Positions 40,740 through 49,233 of a stretch of DNA of 64,000 bases are shown piece after piece. Source of the DNA: Mycobacterium sp. GA-2829 (GTDB taxonomy: Bacteria; Actinomycetota; Actinomycetes; Mycobacteriales; Mycobacteriaceae); the NCBI RefSeq assembly GCF_001499965.1, contig NZ_LQIT01000045.1, forward strand, positions 1-64,000, read 5' to 3'. The notes below the pieces were generated by a model. That model ran no database searches. It had not been told where the DNA came from and saw only the letters and a list, made by a program, of their open reading frames with translations. Each line of letters opens with the position of its first letter. Within the stretch, counting starts at the first letter, position 1. Made by a program: the position numbers and the translations under genes.

Positions 40740-41912
40740 TCAGCTTACGGTCACAACCGGCGAACCGCTCGTACTTCCCTCGGCGCCGTCGCCCATGTCG
40801 GCGGCGATACGCATGGCCTCCTCGATCAGGGTCTCGACGATCTGCGCCTCGGGCACGGTCTTGATGACCTCACCCTTGACGAAGATCTGACCCTTGCCGT
40901 TGCCGGAGGCCACCCCGAGGTCGGCTTCGCGGGCCTCGCCCGGACCGTTGACGACACAGCCCATGACCGCGACCCGCAGCGGCACGTCCATCCCCTCGAG
41001 ACCGGCGGTGACCTCGTTGGCCAAGGTGTACACGTCGACCTGCGCGCGACCGCACGACGGGCACGACACGATCTCGAGCCCGCGCGGACGCAGGTTCAGC
41101 GACTCCAGGATCTGGTTGCCGACCTTGACCTCTTCGGCGGGCGGGGCCGACAGCGAGACCCGGATGGTGTCGCCGATGCCCTTGGACAGCAGCGCGCCGA
41201 ACGCCACCGCGGACTTGATCGTGCCCTGGAACGCCGGGCCCGCCTCGGTGACGCCGAGGTGCAGCGGGTAGTCGCACTGCGCGGCGAGCTGCTCGTAGGC
41301 GGCGACCATCACGACCGGATCGTTGTGCTTGACGCTGATCTTGATGTTGCCGAAGCCGTGCTCCTCGAACAGCGAGGCCTCCCACAGCGCGGACTCGACC
41401 AGCGCCTCCGGGGTGGCCTTGCCGTACTTCTCCATGAAGCGCTTGTCCAGCGAGCCGGCGTTGACGCCGATGCGGATCGGGATGCCCGCATCGCCCGCGG
41501 CCTTGGCGACTTCGGCGACCCGGCCGTCGAACTCCTTGATGTTGCCGGGGTTGACGCGCACTGCGGCGCAGCCGGCGTCGATCGCGGCGAAGATGTACTT
41601 CGGCTGGAAGTGGATGTCGGCGATCACCGGGATCTTCGACTTCTTGGCGATGATCGGCAGCGCGTCGGCGTCCTCCTGACGCGGGCACGCCACGCGGACG
41701 ATGTCGCAGCCCGAGGCCGTCAACTCGGCGATCTGTTGCAGGGTCGAGTTGATGTCGTGGGTCTTGGTGGTGCACATCGACTGCACGGACACCGGATAGT
41801 CGCTGCCCACACCGACGTCGCGCACCATCAGTTGGCGGGTCTTACGCCGCGGGGCCAGCACCGGTGGCGGTGCGGGCGGCATACCAAGCCCGATGACGGG
41901 GCCGGAAGTCAT
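40740..41912 (-). CDS. ispG: 4-hydroxy-3-methylbut-2-enyl diphosphate synthase (flavodoxin/ferredoxin)
   Basis: The 390-residue iron-sulfur enzyme catalyses the penultimate step of the MEP isoprenoid pathway. The TIM-barrel half shows VQSMCTTKTHD and RVNPGNIKEF, and the Fe4S4 half has the three Cys ligands in EIVSCPSCGRAQVD and VMGCVVNGPGEA. It lies two genes downstream of dxr, so two MEP enzymes share the operon, as in M. tuberculosis (gcpE, Rv2868c). Confidence 0.97.
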   Translation of the reverse strand: MTSGPVIGLGMPPAPPPVLAPRRKTRQLMVRDVGVGSDYPVSVQSMCTTKTHDINSTLQQIAELTASGCDIVRVACPRQEDADALPIIAKKSKIPVIADIHFQPKYIFAAIDAGCAAVRVNPGNIKEFDGRVAEVAKAAGDAGIPIRIGVNAGSLDKRFMEKYGKATPEALVESALWEASLFEEHGFGNIKISVKHNDPVVMVAAYEQLAAQCDYPLHLGVTEAGPAFQGTIKSAVAFGALLSKGIGDTIRVSLSAPPAEEVKVGNQILESLNLRPRGLEIVSCPSCGRAQVDVYTLANEVTAGLEGMDVPLRVAVMGCVVNGPGEAREADLGVASGNGKGQIFVKGEVIKTVPEAQIVETLIEEAMRIAADMGDGAEGSTSGSPVVTVS

Positions 41913-41920
41913 GAGTTCTC

Positions 41921-43135
41921 CTATTGGAACAACCTGATCGGGTTGACCAGGTCAGCGGTCACGGTCAGCAGCATGTAGCCGACCACCACCACCAACACTA
42001 CGTAGGTGGCGGGCATGAGCTTGAGATAGTTGACCGGCGCCGCGGCCACCATGCCGCGTGCCGACCGGATCATGTTGCGGATCTTCTCGAAGACGGCGAT
42101 GGCGATGTGCCCGCCGTCGAATGGCAGCAGCGGTACCAGGTTCACCGCGCCGAGCACGAAGTTCAGCTGGGCGAGGAAGAACCAGAACGCCACCCACAGC
42201 CCCGCGTCGACGGTGTCGCCACCGATGATGCTGGCGCCGACCACGCTGATCGGGGTCTCGGGGTCCCGCTCCCCGCCGCCGATGGACTCCACCAGCGCGC
42301 CGACCTTGGTCGGGATCTTGGCCAGCGACTTGCCGAGCTCGACGGCCAGGTCGCCGGTGAACGCGAACGTCGCGGGCACCGCCGAGAGCGGGTTGTGCTG
42401 CGTGGGGCCGAACTGCGCGGCGGCGATGCCGATGGCGCCCACGTCGGTCGGCTGGTCCCCGTCGCCGGTGAAGCGCTGGGTCTGGGTGACGTCGACCACC
42501 TTGGTGAGCTTCTCGCCGTCGCGCTCGATGACGACCGGGGTGGGGCCCGAGGACTTCTGCAGGGTGGTCCTCGCGTCGTCGAACGTCGCGATGTCGGTGT
42601 CACCGACCTTGACGATCACGTCGCCCGCGCGGATGCCCGCCTCGGCGGCCGGGCCGGGGCCGGTGCACTCGCCGATCTTGTCCTTGCTGAGCTGCGGTGC
42701 CACGCAACCGGTTTCACCGACGATCGCGGCGGTGGGCGGGTTGAGGTTGGGTAGCCCCCACACGACCGCGATGCCGTAGATCAGCACCAGCCCGATGATG
42801 AAGTTCATGGCGGGCCCGGCGAACAGTACGGCGACGCGCTTCCAGACCTTCTGCCGGTACATCGCATACGGCCGGTCCTCGGGGGCGAGTTCCTCGACCG
42901 AGGTCATCCCGGCGATGTCGCAGAAACCGCCCAGCGGGACGGCCTTGAGGCCGTACTCGGTGCTGCCCAGCCGGTTGGGCCGCCGGGTCGACCAGACCGT
43001 TGGCCCGAACCCGACGAAGTAGCGCCGCACCTTCATCCCGGTCGCGCGCGCCACCCACATGTGCCCGCACTCGTGCAGAGCCACCGACACCAGGATGGCC
43101 AGTGCGAACAGCACGATGCCGAGAGCAAACATCAT
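41921..43135 (-). CDS. rip: Site-2 intramembrane metalloprotease Rip (RseP/S2P)
   Basis: The 404-residue M50 protease carries the zinc motif HECGH in its first helix (position 22), a PDZ domain around 130-220 (GPAAEAGIRAGDVIVKVGDT), and the second zinc-binding motif LLPFDGGH near 345, between several hydrophobic helices. In mycobacteria Rip1 cleaves anti-sigma factors and divisome proteins within the membrane. It overlaps dxr by 4 bases. Counterpart of Rv2869c. Confidence 0.96.
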   Translation of the reverse strand: MMFALGIVLFALAILVSVALHECGHMWVARATGMKVRRYFVGFGPTVWSTRRPNRLGSTEYGLKAVPLGGFCDIAGMTSVEELAPEDRPYAMYRQKVWKRVAVLFAGPAMNFIIGLVLIYGIAVVWGLPNLNPPTAAIVGETGCVAPQLSKDKIGECTGPGPAAEAGIRAGDVIVKVGDTDIATFDDARTTLQKSSGPTPVVIERDGEKLTKVVDVTQTQRFTGDGDQPTDVGAIGIAAAQFGPTQHNPLSAVPATFAFTGDLAVELGKSLAKIPTKVGALVESIGGGERDPETPISVVGASIIGGDTVDAGLWVAFWFFLAQLNFVLGAVNLVPLLPFDGGHIAIAVFEKIRNMIRSARGMVAAAPVNYLKLMPATYVVLVVVVGYMLLTVTADLVNPIRLFQ

Positions 43136-44304
43136 CTGGTGATCAACCCTTTAGTCGTCGCGGCCCGCTCGGCGGCGCGCCCTGCGTGGTCCCTGGCCCA
43201 GCGCTGCGAGTCGAGGACCTCTTCCACGGTAGCGGGTTCGGCGGCCCACTGGTCGGCAGCGCGCAGGACTTCGGCGACGGTCTCCACGATCTGCGGGAAC
43301 CCGATGCGGCCGTCGAGGAACGCCGCGGCGGCCTCCTCGTTGGCGGCGTTGTAGACGGCGGTGAGGCTGCCGCCCCGGCTGCCGGCCTCGCGGGCCAGCC
43401 GCACCGCCGGGAACACCTCGTCGTCCAGGGGCAGGAACTCCCAGGTGGACGCGGTGCTGAAGTCGCAGGCCGCGGCGGCGCCGGGAATGCGGTCGGGCCA
43501 GCCCAGCGCCAGCGCGATGGGCAGCTTCATATCGGGCGGGCTGGCCTGGGCCAGCGTCGACCCGTCGGTGAACGTGGCCATCGAGTGCACGATCGACTGG
43601 GGGTGCACGACGACTTCGACGCGGTCGTAGGCGATGCCGAACAGCAGGTGGGTCTCGATGAGCTCGAGACCCTTGTTGACCAGCGTCGCCGAGTTCAGAG
43701 TGTTCATCGGCCCCATCGACCAGGTCGGGTGCTTGCCCGCCTGTTCGGGCGTCACCGACTGCAGATCCTCGGCCGACCAGCCCAGGAACGGGCCGCCCGA
43801 CGCGGTGAGCACCAGCTTGGCCACCTCGTCGGCGGTGCCGCCACGCAGGCACTGCGCCATCGCCGAGTGTTCGGAGTCGACCGGCACGATCTGGCCCGGC
43901 GCGGCGGCCTTGAGCACCAGCGGCCCGCCGGCGACCAGCGACTCCTTGTTGGCCAGCGCCAGCCGGGCGCCGGTGGCCAACGCCGCCAGCGTCGGCTCGA
44001 GCCCGAGCGCGCCGACGAGCGCGTTGAGCACGACGTCGGCCGGGGTGTTCTCGACCAGCCTGGTCACCGCATCGGGTCCGCTGTAGGTGACATCGCCGAT
44101 GCGGTCGGCGGCCGCAGGGTCGGTGACGGCGATCGCGCTCGCCCCGGTCGCGGCGCGCTGGCGGGCCAGCAGGTCGGGGTTCGCTCCGCCCGCGGCGAGT
44201 CCGACCACCTCGAAGCGGTCGGGATTGGCGGCGATCACGTCCAGCGCCTGGGTGCCGATGGACCCGGTACTCCCCAGGATCAGCACCCGAAGTCTTGAGC
44301 TCAC
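43132..44304 (-). CDS. dxr: 1-deoxy-D-xylulose 5-phosphate reductoisomerase
   Basis: The 390-residue enzyme makes MEP from DXP with NADPH, the committed MEP-pathway step and the fosmidomycin target. The NADPH motif is LILGSTGSIGTQALDVI near the N terminus; the metal/substrate blocks PVDSEHSAM and ASGGPFLG and the flexible loop near WSMGPMNTLNSATLVNKGLELIE are all present. It heads the dxr-rip-ispG-GNAT operon. Confidence 0.97.
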   Translation of the reverse strand: MSSRLRVLILGSTGSIGTQALDVIAANPDRFEVVGLAAGGANPDLLARQRAATGASAIAVTDPAAADRIGDVTYSGPDAVTRLVENTPADVVLNALVGALGLEPTLAALATGARLALANKESLVAGGPLVLKAAAPGQIVPVDSEHSAMAQCLRGGTADEVAKLVLTASGGPFLGWSAEDLQSVTPEQAGKHPTWSMGPMNTLNSATLVNKGLELIETHLLFGIAYDRVEVVVHPQSIVHSMATFTDGSTLAQASPPDMKLPIALALGWPDRIPGAAAACDFSTASTWEFLPLDDEVFPAVRLAREAGSRGGSLTAVYNAANEEAAAAFLDGRIGFPQIVETVAEVLRAADQWAAEPATVEEVLDSQRWARDHAGRAAERAATTKGLITR

Positions 44305-44448
44305 GAGCCCATTGTGCCGCCTGCGGGTGCCGCGCCGAAGCCGCTCGGAATGTGACGCGAATCTGACCGCCGCTCATCTCGCCCATCCGGATCCGCCGGA
44401 CGCCCGAATCACCGGCGTCAACCGCACCGGATGAAGGAGTACGTGTCG

Positions 44449-45141
44449 ATGAAGACCCTCTCGAAGACCAGGAACCGCCGGACCGTGGCGGCCGCAGGGC
44501 TGAGCGCGCTGGCCATCCTCGGCGTCGCCGCGTGTTCGAGCGAAGATGCCGAGAGCACCGCCTCGTCGGCGTCGAGCACCGCGTCCTCGGCCGCCGCGTC
44601 CGCGACCTCGTCGGCGCCGACGTCGAGTGCGGCCGCCGACCCGGCCGCGAATCTGGTGGGCGCGGGTTGCGCGGCCTACGCCGAGCAGGTGCCCGAGGGC
44701 CCCGGCTCGGTCGCCGGGATGTCCGCCGCACCGGTCACCGTGGCCGCGTCGAACAACCCGCAACTCAAGACGCTGTCGCAGGCGCTCTCCGGTCAGCTGA
44801 ACCCGAACGTGAACCTGGTCGACACCCTCAACGGCGACGAGTTCACCGTCTTCGCCCCGACCGACGACGCGTTCGCCAAGCTCGATCCCGCGACCGTCGA
44901 AACCCTCAAGACGGATTCGGACCTGCTCACCAGCATCCTGACCTACCACGTCGTCCCGGGTCAGGCCGCGCCCGATCAGGTGCCCGGCGACCACACGACC
45001 GTGCAGGGCGCCGACGTCACCGTCAGCGGTGAGGGTGAGGCGCTGAAGGTCAACGAGGCCGGACTGGTGTGCGGCGGTGTGCAGACCGCCAACGCGACGG
45101 TCTACATGATCGACACCGTCCTGATGCCCCCCGCGAACTGA
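44449..45141 (+). CDS. Fasciclin-domain lipoprotein (MPT83-like)
   Basis: The 230-residue lipoprotein has a signal peptide ending in the lipobox LGVAAC, a Ser/Ala-rich spacer (SSASSTASSA) and a C-terminal FAS1 domain with its two conserved boxes (GDEFTVFAPTDDAFAKLDPATVETL and LLTSILTYHVVPGQ). It matches MPT83, a surface lipoprotein. ATG 44449 follows AAGGAG at 10 bases; the upstream ATG 44431 lies at that AAGGAG. Two Cys (GCAAYAEQVPEGPG and VCGGVQTA) probably pair as in MPT70. The two fasciclin genes are 117 bases apart. Confidence 0.92.
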   Translation: MKTLSKTRNRRTVAAAGLSALAILGVAACSSEDAESTASSASSTASSAAASATSSAPTSSAAADPAANLVGAGCAAYAEQVPEGPGSVAGMSAAPVTVAASNNPQLKTLSQALSGQLNPNVNLVDTLNGDEFTVFAPTDDAFAKLDPATVETLKTDSDLLTSILTYHVVPGQAAPDQVPGDHTTVQGADVTVSGEGEALKVNEAGLVCGGVQTANATVYMIDTVLMPPAN

Positions 45142-45148
45142 CCCCCGG

Positions 45149-45210
45149 CGCGAGCAGACACAGATTCGCGCATTCACGCGCCATTCAACGCGAATCTGTG
45201 TCTGCTCGCG
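45149..45210. terminator. Long perfect hairpin between the fasciclin genes
   Basis: Two perfect 22-bp arms (45149-45170 and 45189-45210) flank an 18-base loop. The arm core is GCGAGCAGACACAGATTCGC. There is no U-tract. The hairpin lies after the first fasciclin stop, so it probably terminates transcription or stabilises the 3' end. It is also the kind of palindrome that occurs in many copies between mycobacterial genes. Confidence 0.75.
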
Positions 45211-45258
45211 GCCCGCTCGTACGCAACAACGCTCACCACCAACGAAGGAGTGCATGCA

Positions 45259-45855
45259 ATGACCATCAACTGGAACCGCCTCATGGGAGCGGGCTTCGCG
45301 GCGGTCGCCGCCACCGGGCTGTCGCTGGGTGCGGCCGCCACCGCGCAGGCCCAACCGGCCGCCGCCCTGGTCGGGCCCGGCTGCGCGGCCTACGCCGAAC
45401 AGGTGCCCGAAGGCCCCGGCTCGGTCGCGGGCATGGCGATGGATCCGGTCGCGACGGCCGCGTCGAACAACCCGCTGCTGACCACGCTGACGAAAGCCGT
45501 TTCCGGACAGCTCAATCCGCAGGTGAACCTCGTCGACACGCTCAACGGCGGCGAGTTCACGGTGTTCGCGCCCACCGACGAGGCGTTCGCGAAGATCGAT
45601 CCGGCCACCATCGAGCGGCTGAAGACCGATGCACCGCTGCTGCAGAGCATCCTCACCTACCACGTCGTGCCCGGCCAGGCCGCGCCCGACGCGGTCGTCG
45701 GCACGCACAAGACGGTGCAGGGCGCCGACGTGACCGTCACCGGACACGGTGCGGAACTGAAGGTCAACGACGCCTCGGTGGTGTGCGGTGGCGTGCAGAC
45801 CGCCAACGCCACGGTGTACCTCATCGACACGGTGCTGATGCCGCCGGCGAACTGA
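45259..45855 (+). CDS. Secreted fasciclin-domain protein (MPT70-like)
   Basis: The 198-residue protein has a Sec signal peptide (hydrophobic stretch then ATAQAQ, signal peptidase I site) and no lipobox. Its FAS1 domain is very close to that of the upstream gene (VDTLNG, FTVFAPTD, LTYHVVPGQAAPD, QTANATVY and DTVLMPPAN are shared). It corresponds to MPT70. AAGGAG lies 8 bases before ATG 45259. The M. tuberculosis locus has dipZ between mpt83 and mpt70; here no such gene is present. Confidence 0.92.
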   Translation: MTINWNRLMGAGFAAVAATGLSLGAAATAQAQPAAALVGPGCAAYAEQVPEGPGSVAGMAMDPVATAASNNPLLTTLTKAVSGQLNPQVNLVDTLNGGEFTVFAPTDEAFAKIDPATIERLKTDAPLLQSILTYHVVPGQAAPDAVVGTHKTVQGADVTVTGHGAELKVNDASVVCGGVQTANATVYLIDTVLMPPAN

Positions 45856-45867
45856 CCCGCGGTCTGA

Positions 45868-45899
45868 GGCAGCCCGTCCGCCACGGCGGACGGGCTGCC
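45868..45899. terminator. Bidirectional terminator hairpin
   Basis: GGCAGCCCGTCCGCC (45868-45882) and its perfect complement (45885-45899) form a 15-bp stem with a 2-base loop, in the 48 bases between the convergent fasciclin and deacetylase genes. It can serve as a terminator for both. Confidence 0.75.
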
Positions 45900-45903
45900 C
45901 TGC

Positions 45904-46830
45904 TCAGCGCGCCGGGAAGTGGTCGATCCAATGCCGGGCGATGTCCACCCGCCGGGTCACCCACACCTTCTCGTGAGACTGCACGTGGTCGAGGAAGCGT
46001 TCGAGCGCCGCGGTGCGGGCCGGGCGGCCGACCAGCCGGCAGTGCAGTCCGACCGACAGCATCTTCGGCCTGCCCTCGACACCCTCGGCGTAGAGCACGT
46101 CGAACGCATCGCGCAGATGGGTGAAGAACTCTGTGCCGCTGGGGAATCCGCCGGCCGCGGCGAACCGCATGTCGTTGGTGTCCAACGTGTAGGGCACCAC
46201 CAGGTGGTCGTGTTCGCGCACCGTCGTCCAGTACGGCAGATCGTCGGCGTAGGAGTCGGAGTCGTACAGGAAGCCGCCGTGTTCGACCACGAGTTCGCGG
46301 GTCTGCGGGGAATCGCGGCCGGTGTACCAGCCCAGCGGCGCGCTGCCGGTCAGCTCGGTCAACAGCGCCACCGCCTCGGCCATGTGCGCGCGTTCGATGT
46401 CGGGTTCGACGAGTTGGTAACTGATCCACCGCAGGCCGTGGCAGGCGATCTCGTCGCCGCGTTCGGTGAACGCCGCCACCGCCTCGGGATTGCGGGCCAG
46501 CGCGAGCGCCACCCCGAACACCGTCAGCGGTAACCCCCGCCGCTCGAAGACCCGCAACACCCGCCACAGTCCCGCGCGCGAGCCGTACTCGTAGAGCGAC
46601 TCCATGCTCATGTGCCGGTTCGGGAAGGGTTGCGCGCCACTGATCTCCGACAGGAACGTCTCCGAGGCCGGATCGCCGTGCAGTACGCAGTTCTCGGCGC
46701 CCTCCTCATAGTTGAGGACGAACTGCACCGCGATGCGGGCGTCCCCGGGCCACCGCGGATCGGGCGGGCGGGGTCCGTAACCCACCATGTCGCGCGGATA
46801 GTCGGCGGCTCCGGTGATCATGGTGGGCAT
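45904..46830 (-). CDS. Polysaccharide deacetylase family protein (PuuE/allantoinase-like)
   Basis: The 308-residue protein belongs to the NodB/polysaccharide deacetylase superfamily, PuuE/allantoinase subgroup: YGSRAGLWRVLRVFERRGLPLTVF, DEIACHGLRWI (His ligand), LGWYTGRDSP and YDSDSYADDLPYW. Members hydrolyse allantoin or related ureido compounds, others remain untested. The N terminus MPTMITGAADYPRDMVGYGPRPPDPRWPG is also typical of the subgroup. It is divergent from the photolyase gene. Confidence 0.88.
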   Translation of the reverse strand: MPTMITGAADYPRDMVGYGPRPPDPRWPGDARIAVQFVLNYEEGAENCVLHGDPASETFLSEISGAQPFPNRHMSMESLYEYGSRAGLWRVLRVFERRGLPLTVFGVALALARNPEAVAAFTERGDEIACHGLRWISYQLVEPDIERAHMAEAVALLTELTGSAPLGWYTGRDSPQTRELVVEHGGFLYDSDSYADDLPYWTTVREHDHLVVPYTLDTNDMRFAAAGGFPSGTEFFTHLRDAFDVLYAEGVEGRPKMLSVGLHCRLVGRPARTAALERFLDHVQSHEKVWVTRRVDIARHWIDHFPAR

Positions 46831-46871
46831 TCTGGCAGGCCGCCGATGGGCGCGCCGGTCACGATCGCGTC

Positions 46872-46901
46872 ATCGCCGACGGGGTTTCCGCCGTCGGCGA
46901 T
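46872..46901. promoter_or_regulatory. Inverted repeat upstream of phr
   Basis: ATCGCCGACGG (46872-46882) and CCGTCGGCGAT (46891-46901) form a perfect 11-bp dyad with an 8-base loop. It lies in the 87 bases between the divergent deacetylase and photolyase genes, ending 16 bases before the photolyase start. It could be an operator or a hairpin in the leader RNA. Confidence 0.5.
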
Positions 46902-46917
46902 CGGGGCAGACCGGACC

Positions 46918-48255
46918 ATGCCCACGGTGTTGTGGTTCCGCCGCGACCTGCGCCTGCGCGATCTTCCCGCCCTGCTCGACGCCGCGCAGGGCGACGGCGA
47001 GGTGCTCGCCTGCTACGTGCTCGACCCCCGACTGCACAAGTCCTCGGGCCCGCGGCGGCTGCAGTATCTGCACGATGCGCTGCGCGACCTGTCCGACCAA
47101 CTCGACGGCAGGCTGCTGGTGACCCACGGCCGCCCGGAAGAGCGGATCCCCGAACTCGTCCGGCGGTCCGACGCCTCCGCGGTGCACGTCTCCGAGGACT
47201 TCACCCCGTTCGGCCGCCGCCGCGACGACACGGTCCGCCGCGCCCTCGGCGAGGTGCCGCTGGAGCCGTCGGGATCGCCGTACCTGGTGTCGCCCGGTCG
47301 GGTCACCAAGGGCGACGGCACGCCCTACAAGGTGTTCAGCCCGTTCTTCGACGCCTGGCGCAGACACGGGTGGCGGGCGCCGGCGCAGAGCGGCCCCGGC
47401 ACCGCGCGATGGATCGACCCCGCCAACCTATCGGGGACCGACCTGCGGGTGGAGATCCCCGACGACGGTGTCGCCCTCGACATCCCCTCTGGTGAGCGGG
47501 CGGCGGCCCAGCACTGGCAGACGTTCGTCGCCGACGAGCTGGACGGTTACGCAGACGACCGCAACCGCCCGGACCTCGACGTCACCAGTCGGATGTCGGC
47601 GCACCTGAAGTTCGGCAGCATCCACCCGCGGACCATGGTGGGCGACCTCGGGCGGGGTGAGGGCGCGCAGGCGTATCTGCGGGAGCTCGCGTTCCGCGAC
47701 TTCTACGCCGCGGTCCTCTACGAGTGGCCGCACAGCGTGTGGTGGAACTGGAACCGCGGGTTCGACGCCATCGAGGTCGACGACGGCGTAGCGGCCGAGA
47801 CACGGTTCGACGCCTGGAAGCAGGGCCGCACCGGGTTCCCGATCGTCGACGCCGGGATGCGTCAGCTCGCCGAGATCGGCTGGATGCACAACCGGGTGCG
47901 GATGATCGTGGCGTCGTTCCTGGTCAAGGATCTGCACTTGCCGTGGCAGTGGGGCGCGCGCTGGTTCCTCGACCAGCTGGTCGACGGCGACATGGCCAAC
48001 AACCAGCACGGGTGGCAGTGGACCGCGGGCTGCGGCACCGATGCCGCACCGTTCTTCCGGGTGTTCAACCCGACCACCCAGGGCGCGAAGTTCGACCCGG
48101 ACGGGACATACGTCCGGCGCTGGGTCCCCGAGCTGCGCAACGTGGCCGACGTGCACAAGTTGGGCGACGACCGGCCCGCCGACTACCCCGCGCCGATCGT
48201 CGACCACGCCGCGGAACGGACCGAGGCGCTGCGTCGCTACGCCGAGATCTCCTAG
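46918..48255 (+). CDS. phr: Deoxyribodipyrimidine photolyase
   Basis: The 445-residue flavoprotein repairs cyclobutane pyrimidine dimers in light. The N-terminal antenna domain begins TVLWFRRDLRLRDLPALLDA; the FAD domain has RELAFRDFYAAVLYEWPHSVW, GRTGFPIVDAGMRQLAEIGWMHNRVRMIVASFLVKDL, and WQWTAGCGTDAAPFFRVFNP. It is a class I CPD photolyase. I start at ATG 46918 (MPTVLWFRRD); the frame opens much earlier at 46612 inside the antisense deacetylase gene and that part is not coding. Confidence 0.94.
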   Translation: MPTVLWFRRDLRLRDLPALLDAAQGDGEVLACYVLDPRLHKSSGPRRLQYLHDALRDLSDQLDGRLLVTHGRPEERIPELVRRSDASAVHVSEDFTPFGRRRDDTVRRALGEVPLEPSGSPYLVSPGRVTKGDGTPYKVFSPFFDAWRRHGWRAPAQSGPGTARWIDPANLSGTDLRVEIPDDGVALDIPSGERAAAQHWQTFVADELDGYADDRNRPDLDVTSRMSAHLKFGSIHPRTMVGDLGRGEGAQAYLRELAFRDFYAAVLYEWPHSVWWNWNRGFDAIEVDDGVAAETRFDAWKQGRTGFPIVDAGMRQLAEIGWMHNRVRMIVASFLVKDLHLPWQWGARWFLDQLVDGDMANNQHGWQWTAGCGTDAAPFFRVFNPTTQGAKFDPDGTYVRRWVPELRNVADVHKLGDDRPADYPAPIVDHAAERTEALRRYAEIS

Positions 48256-48328
48256 GGCACGCCCGTTACGACAGAACGTCGTATGTCAGAATGTCCCCAG
48301 TTTTCGATTCGACCGTGAGGAGCTCCCT

Positions 48329-48583
48329 GTGGCCAGCACCGAGGTGGAACGTCACACCGGCGTCGACGTCGAGGACGTGCCGTCGGCGGAGTGGGGTTGG
48401 AGCAAGGAGAACCCGCGCGTCATCCACATCTCCCTGCTGCTGGGCGCGGCCTTCCTGCTGGTGATGCTGCGCGGCAACCACGTCGGCCACGTCGAGGACG
48501 CCTTCCTCATCGGCTTCGCCGCGATCCTGGTCGGTTGGGTCGCCCGCGACTGGTGGATGCGTAAGCGCGGCTGGACCCGCTAA
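48329..48583 (+). CDS. Small membrane protein (DUF2631)
   Basis: The 84-residue protein has a charged N terminus (VASTEVERHTGVDVEDVPSAEWGWSKENPR) and two hydrophobic helices (IHISLLLGAAFLLVML, AFLIGFAAILVGWVA), ending in a basic tail. This is the mycobacterial DUF2631 family (Rv2876-type position downstream of the fasciclin genes). GTG 48329 is preceded by GAGGAG at 6 bases. Its TAA overlaps the stop of the convergent gene by 3 bases. Confidence 0.85.
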   Translation: MASTEVERHTGVDVEDVPSAEWGWSKENPRVIHISLLLGAAFLLVMLRGNHVGHVEDAFLIGFAAILVGWVARDWWMRKRGWTR

Positions 48584-49137
48584 CGCCCCGCCACGACCAG
48601 GTCGGAGTCGACCGGGCGGTAGCCACCGCACATCAGTGATTCCACGGCGTCGACCTGCATGTCACAGCAGGCGGCGTCGAGCGCGTGCCGTTTGAACGTG
48701 CGCGCCGCCGCACTGAGCCGGTACCGCACCTCCTCGGTGCGTCCGCCCCACTGCGCGGGCCACCGGCCACCCCACAGCACGATCTCGGTGTCCCCCGTCG
48801 CCAGCGCATCCCGCACGACGTCGCCGACGGCGCCCAGCGCCTGCGCCGAGACGGCCAGTCCCGCGGCGCGTTCGTCGGCGGACCGCCCGGCCGCGGATCC
48901 GAGGTGGTGTCCCCGGACCCCCAGCACCTGCAGCGGGCGCAGATCCTCGGCGTCGAGCAGCCAGGCGTCGACGCGCCAGCCGGCCATCGCCCGGTCGAAC
49001 AGCCATCCGCCCGCGGACCGCACCAGATCCGCGGTGTCGGCCCCGACCACGTCGAGCCGGTACTCGAGCCGGGTCGCGGCCGCACCGATGCGCATGGGGG
49101 CGTGCGGGTCGTCGAGCGGGAGGGATTGGGTCACCAC
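48580..49137 (-). CDS. Hypothetical protein, possible regulon member
   Basis: The 185-residue protein has no signal peptide or membrane helix. It contains ADLVRSAGGWLFDRAMAGWRVDAWLLDAEDLRPLQVLGVRG and a pair of Cys near the C terminus (AACCDMQ, ESLMCGG). I do not recognise the family. Two GTG codons at 49137 and 49134 both follow a GGAG box. Its upstream region carries the first copy of the AGCGTGACA-N14-TGTAAAG element (49171-49200), linking it to the catabolic island at 53-63 kb. Confidence 0.7.
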   Translation of the reverse strand: MVTQSLPLDDPHAPMRIGAAATRLEYRLDVVGADTADLVRSAGGWLFDRAMAGWRVDAWLLDAEDLRPLQVLGVRGHHLGSAAGRSADERAAGLAVSAQALGAVGDVVRDALATGDTEIVLWGGRWPAQWGGRTEEVRYRLSAAARTFKRHALDAACCDMQVDAVESLMCGGYRPVDSDLVVAGR

Positions 49138-49170
49138 GGGGCAGCTCCGTTCACCGTCGGGGATTGCCCC

Positions 49171-49200
49171 AGCGTGACACTATCGCGTCGATCTGTAAAG
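49171..49200 (-). promoter_or_regulatory. Shared promoter/operator element, copy A
   Basis: The plus strand reads AGCGTGACA, 14 other bases, TGTAAAG. It lies 33 bases before the GTG at 49137. Copies B and C are at 54559-54588 and 62400-62429, same length and spacing. On the minus strand the element reads TTTACA-N17-CACGCT, close to a -35/-10 pair. Confidence 0.6.
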
Positions 49201-49233
49201 TCTCGATTCGGTCGCCGAACGGCGGCGGCTGAG

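Noticed and set aside
42030..42779. Plus-strand frame opposite rip
   Set aside because: Antisense to the HECGH protease gene, with biased composition and no ribosome binding site.
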